Below are positions 45,086-53,888 of a stretch of DNA of 62,599 bases, in pieces (the first letter of the stretch is position 1; each line of letters begins with the position of its first letter). Source of the DNA: Candidatus Fermentithermobacillaceae bacterium (GTDB lineage: Bacteria > Bacillota > Sulfobacillia > Fermentithermobacillales > Fermentithermobacillaceae); contig DUSI01000007.1 in the NCBI GenBank assembly GCA_012842685.1, positions 1 to 62,599 on the forward strand. The letters are read 5' to 3'. Below the pieces are notes generated by a model. It had not been told where the DNA came from. It searched no databases and saw nothing but the letters and a program-made list of their open reading frames with translations. A program made the translations under genes and the position numbers.

Positions 45086-46102
45086 ATGAGGTCCCAGGAC
45101 ATCTTCAGGATAAACCTCCGCCGCGCCATGGCGGAGCAAGGGCTCAAGGTGAAGGACTTGGCCGATATGGTAGGGCTGAGTCCTTCTTATCTTTCCCTCA
45201 TACTTTCCGGCGAAAGGCAGAACCTGAGCGACTACCACAAAGACGCCCTGGCCATGGCTCTGGGGACGACAGTGGCTGCCCTTTACACTCCGGGTGCCTT
45301 CGGCCCCGCTTACGAGGAAGGTACCCCCGAGCGCGGGGACGGGGAATCCTTGCCGGAACCCTCGGTATCTCAGAGAGGCACCGTTCGGCCGTCCGGGGCA
45401 TTTGTGCCCGCGGCTAAACTCCCGGGCCGGGACATAGGGGCCTTTGAGGACTTCCTTAGGGCTTTGAACGTAAGAGACGACGTGCTCACCGCCGCATATT
45501 ACAGGGAACTGAGCAGCCTTTCAGACGACGAGATACGGCGCTTCGGGGAAGTGATCCGGAGGGTAATCAACGCCTGGCAGGCTCGCTTGGCTGACCGGCG
45601 GGAACGCGATAGAGGCCAAACCGTCACGGGAGAGCTTGCCCAGGAGGCGCCACGGGGGCATGGGGCTTCAGGAGCTGAACCTGAGGCCGGAGTGGCAGGC
45701 GCCTTTCCGGAGAGACCGCCCCTTTCCGCCGAATGCCGGATTCTCGCCGGTCTTGTGGGCTATCTTGCTCCGATCTTGGGCGACGTCCCCCTGGAGGCGC
45801 TGGAGATAGCCTGCGGGTGGCCGAAGGCCAAGGTTTACCGCCTGGCGGGGACCCTGGAGGCGTCGGGAGCTATCTCATTGGGTTCCGGCAGTGAGGACAG
45901 CGTTACCGTCCGGCTGGATTCCGGTATTGACCCGCGTGTTGCCAGGAGCTGGATCCGGTCTCCCGCGAAGGAAGAGTGCCTCGGCAGGTTTGCCGCGCAG
46001 CTGAGCTCCCTCCTGGAACCCATTTACGAAGAAGAAGCCCGGGAGAAGCAGACCCCTGACCGTCGGAGCCCACGCCTGGAGGGTTGCCAAAGAGCACCTT
46101 GA
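45086..46102 (+). CDS. XRE-family HTH regulator with second winged-helix-like domain
   Basis: 338-aa DNA-binding protein. The N-terminal XRE HTH (about 7-62) contains KVKDLADMVGLSPSYLSLIL. A disordered Gly/Glu/Pro-rich segment follows, with a helical region about 115-170. A second HTH-like part lies at about 215-285 (LEALEIACGWPKAKVYRLAG). The last 15 codons (after 46056) are Arg/Pro-rich and look out of frame, while the next gene's frame reads as good helix upstream of its start. The real product may therefore be an HTH-TPR fusion split by a frameshift at the CCCC run 46053-46056. It is probably the local regulator of the ABC/GlmL locus. Confidence 0.75.
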   Translation: MRSQDIFRINLRRAMAEQGLKVKDLADMVGLSPSYLSLILSGERQNLSDYHKDALAMALGTTVAALYTPGAFGPAYEEGTPERGDGESLPEPSVSQRGTVRPSGAFVPAAKLPGRDIGAFEDFLRALNVRDDVLTAAYYRELSSLSDDEIRRFGEVIRRVINAWQARLADRRERDRGQTVTGELAQEAPRGHGASGAEPEAGVAGAFPERPPLSAECRILAGLVGYLAPILGDVPLEALEIACGWPKAKVYRLAGTLEASGAISLGSGSEDSVTVRLDSGIDPRVARSWIRSPAKEECLGRFAAQLSSLLEPIYEEEAREKQTPDRRSPRLEGCQRAP

Positions 46103-46106
46103 GACC

Positions 46107-47096
46107 GTGCTGATGCTAGAAGGAATCCTAGGGATAGAGCCTGCCGAAAGAGCCCAGACATACCAGACGATGGCCGATGTGTGTCTAAACCTGGGCGATG
46201 TGGATGAAGCTCTTGTTTACCAGGAACGCAACATCGCCTATTGGGAGAGCGCCGGGCGTACCGCGGACGTAGTTATGGGACTCCTCAGGGCTGGCCTCAT
46301 GCTGGCGCGGCGTTCTGATTGGGGCAAGGCCAAAGACTACCTCGAACGCGCCATAAGGCTGTCTTCCAACGACCTGGTGCTCCAGGCGCGATCGAGGATA
46401 GGTCTGGCTTCGATTTTGGCTTCCAGCGGTTCCCTACGGGCCGCGTTCGACGAGCTTCAAAAAGCGCTGGACATTGGTACCCGCCTCAACGAACCGGCCA
46501 TCATAGTGAGGTCCCTACTGGGGCTCGGCCGGGCGTATCTCGCCCGCGGCGACCTGCGCAGGGCTTCGGTTGCCCTCAACCAGGCTCTCTCCCTTGCAGA
46601 GCGGAAAGACCCTGTCGCGCGGGTCTGGGTGGGGATCGAACTGGGCCGTCTTCTCACGGAAGAAGGAGATTTCATCAGGGCGCGACAGGAGCTAGAAGCC
46701 TCGGCGCGTCTCGCCAGGGAAGGAAAGAGGCCGGCCGACGAACACCTGGCGAGAAGCTACCTCGCGATATGCCTCAGCATGGAGCAGGACGGAGCGGAAC
46801 TCAGGGAAGCGTGGGATCAGGCCGATGCGGCCCGGAGGTTCTTCGAAGGCACGGGTGACTTCCGGGGGATGGTCGTGTCTCAGGTCGCTTGCGCAAAGGT
46901 GCTCGCGGCTCTGGGCGATCCGGCGCTTGCGGCAAGGTATTTCGACCAAGCGGCACGGAAGGGCAGGGAATCGGAAGATCCCGTCCTCGAAGCTTTCGCG
47001 TGCCGCGCATACGGCGAATACCTGGCTGGGATCCACGACGAGATGGCCACCGTGATGCTCCAGAGGGCCAATTGGGCCCGGGGCAAGCTCAGATAA
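46107..47096 (+). CDS. TPR-repeat protein, possible C-terminal half of the HTH regulator
   Basis: 329-aa all-helical protein built of about eight TPR-like repeats, with patterns such as AYLARGDLRRASVALNQAL and ADVCLNLGDVDEALVYQ. No signal peptide. GTG 46107 and ATG 46113 have no SD. The frame continues open upstream to about 46056 with a TPR-like helix (AHAWRVAKEHLETV), overlapping the end of the HTH gene. HTH plus TPR proteins are a known regulator layout (PlcR/Rgg style), so a split or frameshifted regulator is likely. Ligand unknown. Confidence 0.75.
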   Translation: MLMLEGILGIEPAERAQTYQTMADVCLNLGDVDEALVYQERNIAYWESAGRTADVVMGLLRAGLMLARRSDWGKAKDYLERAIRLSSNDLVLQARSRIGLASILASSGSLRAAFDELQKALDIGTRLNEPAIIVRSLLGLGRAYLARGDLRRASVALNQALSLAERKDPVARVWVGIELGRLLTEEGDFIRARQELEASARLAREGKRPADEHLARSYLAICLSMEQDGAELREAWDQADAARRFFEGTGDFRGMVVSQVACAKVLAALGDPALAARYFDQAARKGRESEDPVLEAFACRAYGEYLAGIHDEMATVMLQRANWARGKLR

Positions 47097-47333
47097 ACAG
47101 TTCTTTTTCTGCAAATTGTATGACACTTCTGTGCCTCGGTGCTGCGAGAGTTCTTGGATGTTACCAGGGATAATTCCGCCGCCGAATATCCGGCTGGATT
47201 GCTGATAGTGAAGCTCTTCTTTGACTGCCGGAAAGCCGCTCCTACAATTACTCGTGGAAAACGCCGGGCCGGGCATGTCCCTTTTCGGGCCCGTATAATG
47301 GTAACTGGGAGATAAGGGACGGAGGGGATGCCT
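47097..47333. other. 237-bp intergenic region with a TATAAT before the ABC permease operon
   Basis: TATAAT at 47294-47299 is a perfect -10, but no good -35 lies 17 bp upstream, as expected if an activator such as the adjacent HTH protein is needed. No gene is supported. Confidence 0.35.
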
Positions 47334-48740
47334 ATGGATTTTGTCCGCCTCGCCGTGAGAGATGTCCGGAAGAACGGCTCGCGGACGGCCCTCGCCATCG
47401 CGGCTACAGCCCTCGCCACAGCAATCCTCGTGCTTTCCAGGATCGTCCCCCAAGGCTACATGAAGTACCTCGTCTACGCCGAGCGTTCGTTCGCAGACGC
47501 GGATATTCTGGTGCTCAGGGCTCCCCAGCACGTGTACTCGCAAGACGCTTCACCCCTGGAGTGGAGACCGTGGGCGGGAGAAGAGTGGCAGTCTTACGCC
47601 GAGTACTTCATGCCCGGCCTCAAGGAAAGCGGATACGTAGCCCCGGCCGGCGCACCGCCCTGGGGACCGCTGGATTCCGCACTCCTTTCATCCCTCATAT
47701 CCACTGTGGAAGGAGTTCAAGAAGTCTCGCCCTACCTGTCATTTCCCTGCAAGGTGGACACGGGAGACAGCTACGCAGACGCTATCCTGAGGGGTAGAGC
47801 GTTCGGGGGACCGGCTGAGCCCTTGGCCATGGACTGGATGGTGAAGCGCGGGAGGGCCTTGGGTCCCGAAGACGAAGGCCGGCCGGCTGCCCTGGTCCCT
47901 CAGGTCAGCACGCCGGTCATTCCCTTCAGCGCCGGCATGCGGATGGAAATACTCCTCCCGCGGTCTTCCGGGGCAGCCGGTGGAGCCGGAGGCCCGCATG
48001 GAGAGCCGGCTCTAAGATGGGATGATCCGGTTGCCGTGGACCTAGACGTAGTGGGGTTGTACAAGGTGGAGCTGGGAGCAGTCCCCCTCGAACACCTGGG
48101 GGAGCAGGAGCCTACGGGGATCTGGGGCAGGCCGGAGATCCTGGTGAGCCGCACGACGTTCCTGGACCTCGTAAGAGAGGTGGCGCCGGAGCCGCCGGTG
48201 TACCAGATGCTGGTGAAGGTGGCCCGCCATTCTGAGACAAAGGCCGTCGTTCAAAGGCTCCGTGAGACGCTCGGCCCGGATTACGGGGTGTATGCGATCG
48301 CGGAGCTCGTCGTGTCCGGAGGAAACATGGGAGGGGTAAGCCTCATCGTCCCAGACATGTCGCGCCTCGTGAGGTGGATGATAATCACGATGGCGGCCGG
48401 GATCGTTGCCGGGTCGGTATACATCCTCCTCGCCCTCCAGACCCCGAAGATCGGCCTGCTCAGGGCTATAGGCGCCACTTCGAGAGACATCATGGTCTAC
48501 GCACTGTCGGCCGTGGCATACACGACCCTCTTCGGCATCGGGATAGGGTTCGCTCTAGGCAAGGTCATCACCCTGACGGTCGTAACGGCCACCGGTTTTT
48601 CCCTCCTCGAATGGCTCAAGATGGCGGGCTACGACGCGCTCCTGTCCCTTTCGGGGATGGTGATCCCGCTGGTTTTTGGTCTAGGTGTCGCTATATGGGC
48701 TTCCCGGATACCTTGCGCGGAGGTGCTTAGGCGTGAGTGA
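47334..48740 (+). CDS. MacB/FtsX-type ABC permease with extracytoplasmic domain (permease 1)
   Basis: 468-aa membrane protein: TM1 (about 18-40), an extracytoplasmic MacB-PCD-like domain (about 50-325), then three TM helices (about 338-455) with the FtsX-type loop GLLRAIGATSRDI at 371-383. It ends in a short cytosolic RRE. ATG 47334 is chosen since GGAGG (47321-47325) is 8 nt upstream; ATG 47328 is too close. It overlaps the next ATPase gene by 8 nt. Likely moves or strains envelope components, lipids or lipoproteins in concert with the ATPase. Confidence 0.88.
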   Translation: MDFVRLAVRDVRKNGSRTALAIAATALATAILVLSRIVPQGYMKYLVYAERSFADADILVLRAPQHVYSQDASPLEWRPWAGEEWQSYAEYFMPGLKESGYVAPAGAPPWGPLDSALLSSLISTVEGVQEVSPYLSFPCKVDTGDSYADAILRGRAFGGPAEPLAMDWMVKRGRALGPEDEGRPAALVPQVSTPVIPFSAGMRMEILLPRSSGAAGGAGGPHGEPALRWDDPVAVDLDVVGLYKVELGAVPLEHLGEQEPTGIWGRPEILVSRTTFLDLVREVAPEPPVYQMLVKVARHSETKAVVQRLRETLGPDYGVYAIAELVVSGGNMGGVSLIVPDMSRLVRWMIITMAAGIVAGSVYILLALQTPKIGLLRAIGATSRDIMVYALSAVAYTTLFGIGIGFALGKVITLTVVTATGFSLLEWLKMAGYDALLSLSGMVIPLVFGLGVAIWASRIPCAEVLRRE

Positions 48741-49488
48741 TTGGCTCGGTCCCATCTTGCACTGTCACGAGATAACGAAGCTCTACACCGTGGGAGAAGG
48801 ACTGTCTGCCCTCAAGAACGTGGAACTTGAGGTGGAGAAGGGCCAGTTTGTGGTGATAACCGGGCCATCTGGGTCTGGGAAGACCACCCTCCTCAACATC
48901 CTCGGAGGCATCGACCGGCCTACCCACGGCGAGGTCATACTCAAAGGCCGCAAGTACTCGAGGCTCAGCGAAGACGACCTGGCTCTCCTGAGAAGGCGGG
49001 ATATCGGGATGGTCTTCCAGTTCTTCAACCTCATACCCGAGCTCACCGCAGCAGAAAACATAGGTTTTCCGATGAGGCTCTTGGGCTGGGACGAAAAGGC
49101 GCTTGTGGAGAGGCTTACCTATCTTATGGAGGCAGTAGGGATAAGCGGCAGGTCCGAGCACTACCCGTCTGAGCTCTCAGGTGGTGAGCAGCAGCGGGTC
49201 GCCATCGCCAGGGCGCTGGCCGTTAAGCCTGCGGTGGTCTTGGCCGACGAGCCCACCGGGAACCTGGACTCGGCGAGATCCCGGGAGATAATGGAGCTTT
49301 TCGCCAAGTTCAACAAGGAAGAAGGGCAGACCTTCGTCGTGGTCACCCACGAGCGCGGGTTTGAGGACTACGCGGATGTGGTCGTAAGGCTTTCGGACGG
49401 AAGAGTGGTTGAGAGGGTGGTGAAGGATGGTAGGCGCGACGGCGGCGGAAAGAGTCAGGATCCCTCCAGTGCCGTTACATCTGCTTAA
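48733..49488 (+). CDS. ABC transporter ATPase, LolD/MacB type (copy 2)
   Basis: 251-aa ATPase with Walker A GPSGSGKT, MVFQFFNLIPE, LSGGEQQR, VVLADEPTG and THE motifs in order. GTG 48733 has GGAGG 9 nt upstream and overlaps permease 1 by 8 nt. The C-terminus (about 20 residues, Gly/Asp/Ser-rich) overlaps the start of permease 2 by 62 nt. Flanked by two different permeases, it could power a LolCE-like heterodimer. Confidence 0.93.
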   Translation: MSDWLGPILHCHEITKLYTVGEGLSALKNVELEVEKGQFVVITGPSGSGKTTLLNILGGIDRPTHGEVILKGRKYSRLSEDDLALLRRRDIGMVFQFFNLIPELTAAENIGFPMRLLGWDEKALVERLTYLMEAVGISGRSEHYPSELSGGEQQRVAIARALAVKPAVVLADEPTGNLDSARSREIMELFAKFNKEEGQTFVVVTHERGFEDYADVVVRLSDGRVVERVVKDGRRDGGGKSQDPSSAVTSA

Positions 49489-50122
49489 GGCGATAGCCCT
49501 GAGGAGGGTTAGTACCCACAAGGCGATCGCCGCGTTCGTGTCCCTTTCGACTGCCCTCGCCATAGCCGCGTCTTTCACAGTCACGGCGATGACCGAGGCC
49601 ATGGTCTGGAGAATGGAGGACAGGGCCGTAGGAGGACTGAGCCCTGAAGCCGCGGGCAAGGCGGCGGAGATGGTGCGCCGGGCGGCTCGCGCGGCCTACC
49701 TTCCGTGGCACGCCGTATCCCTGGCGGCGGCCGTCGTGGCCCTTTCCGGGATCGCCTGCGTGCTGTCGGTCAGTTTCGTGGGGCGGAAGAAGAGCCTCGG
49801 GATCATGAAGACCTTGGGTGGGACGACCCGTGACCTCATGAGGCTCATGGCCCTTGAGGCCACGTTTATGGCTGCTTTCGGCATCCCCTTGGGGCTTCTG
49901 GGAGGGGCCTTGATGACCGGTGTCTACCTTGGTCCCCAGGCGATTAGCCCACTTTGCTTTGTAGTGTCACTTGTGTTCGGCGTCTTGTCCCTTGGGGCCG
50001 GCGTATACATGCCGGTCAGGCTGGTGAGAAACGCAAGCTGTGCCGCGCTGCTCCTGAACAGGCCCGTCTATGCGTTCTCGAACCCGTCGTGTGCCCAGTG
50101 CGGTCTTTGCGGCGGATTTTGA
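49427..50122 (+). CDS. minimal FtsX-like ABC permease with C-terminal CxxCxxC tail (permease 2)
   Basis: 231-aa membrane protein: four TM helices with only a short external loop (about 55-92), and the FtsX-type loop LGIMKTLGGTTRDLM at about 124-138. So it lacks the large extracytoplasmic domain of permease 1. The last residues read SNPSCAQCGLCGGF, a CxxCxxC cluster at the cytosolic end that is not a normal permease feature and could bind iron-sulfur or zinc. ATG 49427 lies inside the ATPase gene; the GAGGG nearby is a fair SD. Confidence 0.8.
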   Translation: MVGATAAERVRIPPVPLHLLKAIALRRVSTHKAIAAFVSLSTALAIAASFTVTAMTEAMVWRMEDRAVGGLSPEAAGKAAEMVRRAARAAYLPWHAVSLAAAVVALSGIACVLSVSFVGRKKSLGIMKTLGGTTRDLMRLMALEATFMAAFGIPLGLLGGALMTGVYLGPQAISPLCFVVSLVFGVLSLGAGVYMPVRLVRNASCAALLLNRPVYAFSNPSCAQCGLCGGF

Positions 50123-50141
50123 TTAAGAGGGAGGGAGATAT

Positions 50142-51962
50142 ATGAAGAGGATTTTGGCGGCTGATGTGGGGAGCACCACGACCAAAGTTACGCTCTTTGT
50201 GAAGGACGACGGGGGCTGGAGGCTGGCCGGCAAGATGGTGGCGCCCACCACGGTCGAGGCTCCCGACCTTGACGTCATGATAGGGCTCAGGAACGCCATA
50301 GCCAAGCTGGAACGGCGCACGGGCATAAAGCTCATGGACGGAGCAAGGCTGCTCGTTCCCCCCGTGGGCGACTACGGCGCGGACGTCTTTGTGGCGACCT
50401 CGAGCGCCGGCGGCGGACTGCAGATGATGGTCACGGGCTTGGTCGGCACCATGACTGCGGAATCTGCCCATAGGGCGGCCCTCGGCGCGGGCGCGGTGGT
50501 GTCGGACGTGGTCTCCCTGGACGACTCACGCACGCTCATAGAACGCCTCGAAGCCATAAAGGCGATGAAGCCCGACATGATCTTGCTCACCGGCGGCACC
50601 GATGGCGGCAACATAAGCGAAGTGGCAGCCATAGCCGAGTACATCGCCATGGCCAGGCCGGAACCGAGGTTTGGCGAGGATTACAAGATCCCGGTCATCT
50701 ACGCGGGCAACGTAGACGCCAGGGATATGGTCGACGATGTTTTGAGGGAAACGAATGACATAACATATACGGACAACATAAGGCCGGAACTTGAAGTTGA
50801 GCGTCTGGACCCCGCGCGGGAGGCCATAAGCAGGATCTTCCTCGAGCACGTGATGATGAGGGCTCCGGGCTATAAGACGCTTGTGAGCTGGACGAACGGA
50901 GCCGTGAGGCCTACGCCGGTCGCCGTAGGAGAAGCGCTTAAGTACGCGTCAGAGCATTTTGGGACCGATGTCTTGGGAGTCGACATAGGCGGCGCCACAA
51001 CCGACGTCTTCTCAGTGATAGGAGGACGGCTCTACCGCACGGTCTCTGCCAACCTCGGTATGTCCTACAGCATGGCCAACGTCCTCGCCGAGGCGAAGCC
51101 CGAATCCATCCTCAGGTGGCTGCCGTGGCAGTTTGACGAGAACCTGGTCAGGAACTGGCAGTTCAACAAAATGGTGAGGCCCACTACGCTTCCCCAGACC
51201 CTCGAGGACCTCATGCTGGAGCAGGCGGTGGCCACGGAAGCCTTGCGGCTTGCCTTCGAGCACCACAAATCCCTCGTGAGGGGCCTGAAAGGTGTGCAGC
51301 AGAGGCGGACCGTAAGTGACATATTCGAACAGACCGGCACGGGAGATACTCTGGTGGACATGCTGAGGACCGGAGCCATAGTAGGTTCCGGCGGGGCGCT
51401 GTCCCACGCGCCCAGGTGGAGCCAGGCCGCTCTGATTATGGTGAACGCCTTCCAGCCCGAGGGGATCACAGAACTCTGGGTCGACAACCTGTTCCTCCTC
51501 CCCCATGTCGGAGCGCTCCTGGAGACGGTCCGGGGTTCTGCTGAGGATGCGATACTCGAGATCCTGACTCGTGAAGCGCTCGTCCCCGTCGCGACCGTGA
51601 TAGCGCCTGTCGGGCCCGCCGCCGGCGATGGGTCGGTCATAGCCGAGGTCAGGGCCGGAGGTGAGTCTCTGCCCGTGACGGCCGGAGATATGGAGGCTTT
51701 CAGCGTCCCTGGCGGCGGAATGGAAGTAGAGGTCCTTCCGAAGAAGGAGTACAACGTAGGGAACGGCCCGGGAATGCCCGTGAGATTCGTGGTAAAGAAG
51801 GGTATGCCCCTCGTCATCCTGGACGGAAGGCGCAGGCCGCTAATGCTCCCCCGGGATTCCCGGAGGCGAATCGAGGCCATCAGGAGATGGCACAGGGTCT
51901 TATCGGCATATCCTGACGGCGCAGAGACGCCTGCGCCGGCTCGCGCCAGGGAGGTGAGCTGA
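50142..51962 (+). CDS. GlmL/MutL-family ASKHA ATPase with C-terminal extension (copy 2)
   Basis: 606-aa protein. Phosphate-1 loop DVGSTTTK (8-15), SSAGGG (about 87-92), TGGTDGG, VIYAGNVDARDM and phosphate-2 DIGGATTD (281-288) are all intact, so it should bind and hydrolyse ATP. About 150 residues beyond the core GlmL domain form a beta-rich extension. It resembles the ornithine-operon member at 9250 (APTTVEA follows in both) but stands next to ABC permeases, not a mutase. RBS GGGAGGGAG before ATG. The stop directly abuts the next ATG. Confidence 0.85.
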   Translation: MKRILAADVGSTTTKVTLFVKDDGGWRLAGKMVAPTTVEAPDLDVMIGLRNAIAKLERRTGIKLMDGARLLVPPVGDYGADVFVATSSAGGGLQMMVTGLVGTMTAESAHRAALGAGAVVSDVVSLDDSRTLIERLEAIKAMKPDMILLTGGTDGGNISEVAAIAEYIAMARPEPRFGEDYKIPVIYAGNVDARDMVDDVLRETNDITYTDNIRPELEVERLDPAREAISRIFLEHVMMRAPGYKTLVSWTNGAVRPTPVAVGEALKYASEHFGTDVLGVDIGGATTDVFSVIGGRLYRTVSANLGMSYSMANVLAEAKPESILRWLPWQFDENLVRNWQFNKMVRPTTLPQTLEDLMLEQAVATEALRLAFEHHKSLVRGLKGVQQRRTVSDIFEQTGTGDTLVDMLRTGAIVGSGGALSHAPRWSQAALIMVNAFQPEGITELWVDNLFLLPHVGALLETVRGSAEDAILEILTREALVPVATVIAPVGPAAGDGSVIAEVRAGGESLPVTAGDMEAFSVPGGGMEVEVLPKKEYNVGNGPGMPVRFVVKKGMPLVILDGRRRPLMLPRDSRRRIEAIRRWHRVLSAYPDGAETPAPARAREVS

Positions 51963-53366
51963 ATGGCACTTAGCTCCAACCTTAGGGTCCTAGAAAAAGC
52001 ACTCTTGAAAAAGACGAGGAAGCTCTCGGTGCCCGGTGAGGTCCTCGTTTCCCAGGGGCAGACGGTGGGGCCTGACGATATCATCGCCAGGACCGACCTG
52101 GTCCCGGGTGCGCCGCGCGTCATAGACCTCACCGCCGAACTGGGGGTGAAGCTGTCTCCCGAGGAAGTCGACAAGATCATCACCAAGAAGCCGGGAGACA
52201 AGGTGACCAAGCAAGAAGTGCTCGGGACATACAGGAAGTCCTTCTGGCAGGGCGGGAAGAGCGTATACTCACCCTGCGACGGCACGATCGAGTACATCTC
52301 GAAGACCCAGAGACGCATCATCATACGCGAGGACCCGCGTTCTGCCACCCCGATGTCCATCGTGTCAGTGGCTTCCAAGCTGTCGATATGGCCCTGGACC
52401 ATCAGGATGTACACGACGGTGGAAGAAGGGGATGAGGTGTTTGCCGGGCAGGTCATCGCGGCGGCGTCAAACGTAGGCACCGCTGACTACGTGTACGCGC
52501 CCATGGCCGGCGTGGTCCAGAAGATATGCCCCAAGACCGGCAGCGTGACCATCGTGCGCCCGGTTAGGCCCAGCCAGGTCAAAGCCCACCTGGGCGGAGT
52601 CGTGACGGAGGTGATCCCCGAATACGGGGCGGTTATCGAGGCGACCGGGTCGTATATCGAAGGGATCTTCGGAATAGGTGGGGAGCGGTCCGGAGAGATC
52701 GTGATGGCGACGGACGGACCTAACGGCGACCTCGGCGAGGCCGGGGTAGATGTCTCCCACAAGGGGAAGATCTTGGTCGCCGGGCGGTTCGTATCCCTTG
52801 AGGCCTTGAAGAAGGCGAAGATGATCGGGGTATCGGGCATCATTGCCGGCGGCGTAAACAACCTGGATCTCGTCCAGCTCTTGGGCAAGGAGATCGTCGT
52901 GGGTATCACGGGGCAGGAAGACTCCGAACTCACCATCATCGTGATGGAAGGTTTCGGCCCCATGCCCATGAACGAAAAGGTTTGGAACCTCCTGGCTTCC
53001 AGGGCGGGAAAAGCAGCGTCCATCGACGGAACGACCCACATAAGGGCGGGTGCCGTAAGGCCCCAGATCCTCATAAGCGACGGGGCGCTGGAGCCTGAGG
53101 CCGGGACCAAGCCGTGGCCGGGTGAGCAGGTGACGAGGCAGGACCGCCCGCTCATAACCAACCTCTCGGTCGGCGACAGGGTGAGGTGTGTGAGGAACCC
53201 CTATTTCGGGCTCTGGGGAGTGGTCGTGGACCTGCCCGCGGAGCCGAGGGAGGTCGAATCGGGCTCTCTCATGGAAGTCGCCCTGGTTAGGCTTGACGAC
53301 GGCAGGGAAGTTTGGATAGCCGAAGCCAACCTGGAGGTATTCAGAGAACTGGAAACCCCGGCGTGA
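51963..53366 (+). CDS. barrel-sandwich/EGFG-MPM protein (copy 2), unknown function
   Basis: 467-aa paralogue of the gene at 43850. It has N-terminal lipoyl/RnfC-N-like turns (VPGEVLVSQGQTVG, GDKVTKQEVLGTY, YSPCDGTIEYIS), then a second BSH-like part (EEGDEVFAGQVIAAAS). GEIVMATDG and VSGIIAGG follow, then the signature VMEGFGPMPM with SIDGTTHIRAG. A KOW/SH3-like end (VGDRVRCVRNPYFGLWGVVV) is found only in this copy. No catalytic motif. ATG directly follows the GlmL-like stop, so the pair is coupled. A strong terminator follows. Confidence 0.72.
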   Translation: MALSSNLRVLEKALLKKTRKLSVPGEVLVSQGQTVGPDDIIARTDLVPGAPRVIDLTAELGVKLSPEEVDKIITKKPGDKVTKQEVLGTYRKSFWQGGKSVYSPCDGTIEYISKTQRRIIIREDPRSATPMSIVSVASKLSIWPWTIRMYTTVEEGDEVFAGQVIAAASNVGTADYVYAPMAGVVQKICPKTGSVTIVRPVRPSQVKAHLGGVVTEVIPEYGAVIEATGSYIEGIFGIGGERSGEIVMATDGPNGDLGEAGVDVSHKGKILVAGRFVSLEALKKAKMIGVSGIIAGGVNNLDLVQLLGKEIVVGITGQEDSELTIIVMEGFGPMPMNEKVWNLLASRAGKAASIDGTTHIRAGAVRPQILISDGALEPEAGTKPWPGEQVTRQDRPLITNLSVGDRVRCVRNPYFGLWGVVVDLPAEPREVESGSLMEVALVRLDDGREVWIAEANLEVFRELETPA

Positions 53367-53388
53367 CGGCGCGGGGCAATAAGAAGGA

Positions 53389-53430
53389 CCGGTACCGAGG
53401 TGCTCGCCGAGGTACCGGCTCGATTTTTTT
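53389..53430 (+). terminator. rho-independent terminator closing the ABC/GlmL locus
   Basis: CCGGTACC (53389-53396) with GGTACCGG (53411-53418), 14-nt loop, followed by CTCGA and seven Ts (53424-53430). Confidence 0.88.
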
Positions 53431-53442
53431 GGGCGGGCGCCC

Positions 53443-53634
53443 TCAGTTCGGGCTTTCGGGCATGATCACGGCTGCGACGAAGTAGAATATGAGGCCCGGG
53501 ATAATGCCGGTGGCGACCGTCAGGAATGCGACTCCGAGCCTGACGATGGTCTCGTCCACGTCGAAATACTCGGCGATGCCCCCGCAGACGCCGGCGACCA
53601 TTTTCCTCGTCCGCGAGCGGTAAAGTCTTTTCAT
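53443..53634 (-). CDS. PspC-domain membrane protein
   Basis: 63-aa protein: basic N-terminus MKRLYRSRTRKMVAGVCGG, the PspC hallmark GGIAEYFDVDETIVRLG and one long hydrophobic segment (about 36-58). PspC proteins respond to envelope stress. The start is fixed by GAGGAGG 9 nt upstream on the minus strand; the long upstream extension of this frame is rejected. The gene is convergent with the ABC/GlmL locus. Confidence 0.9.
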   Translation of the reverse strand: MKRLYRSRTRKMVAGVCGGIAEYFDVDETIVRLGVAFLTVATGIIPGLIFYFVAAVIMPESPN

Positions 53635-53888
53635 GGGCCGATTCCTCCTCGGAACCATCTTCCGGCGTGACTGCCAGTACACCCTTATGATACGCAGAAA
53701 AGGCCCCCGGGTAACGGCAAATCCACGTGTTAACCACAGGTGCTGTCTGCCGGCACAGGTGTCCGAAGACCCCACGGGATGTGTCACAGAGATTTGTTAC
53801 ACAATTTGTCTATTTTGAGATCCTTATTGCCTCTGGGGAATTGCGGTGATAAGTTGAACCTAGAAGAATACTTGGCGAGGTGTAACTC

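Noticed and set aside
53640-53888. Purine riboswitch upstream of hpt-purE
   Set aside because: The conserved core and paired loops of the G-box were not found in the leader, and it is short.
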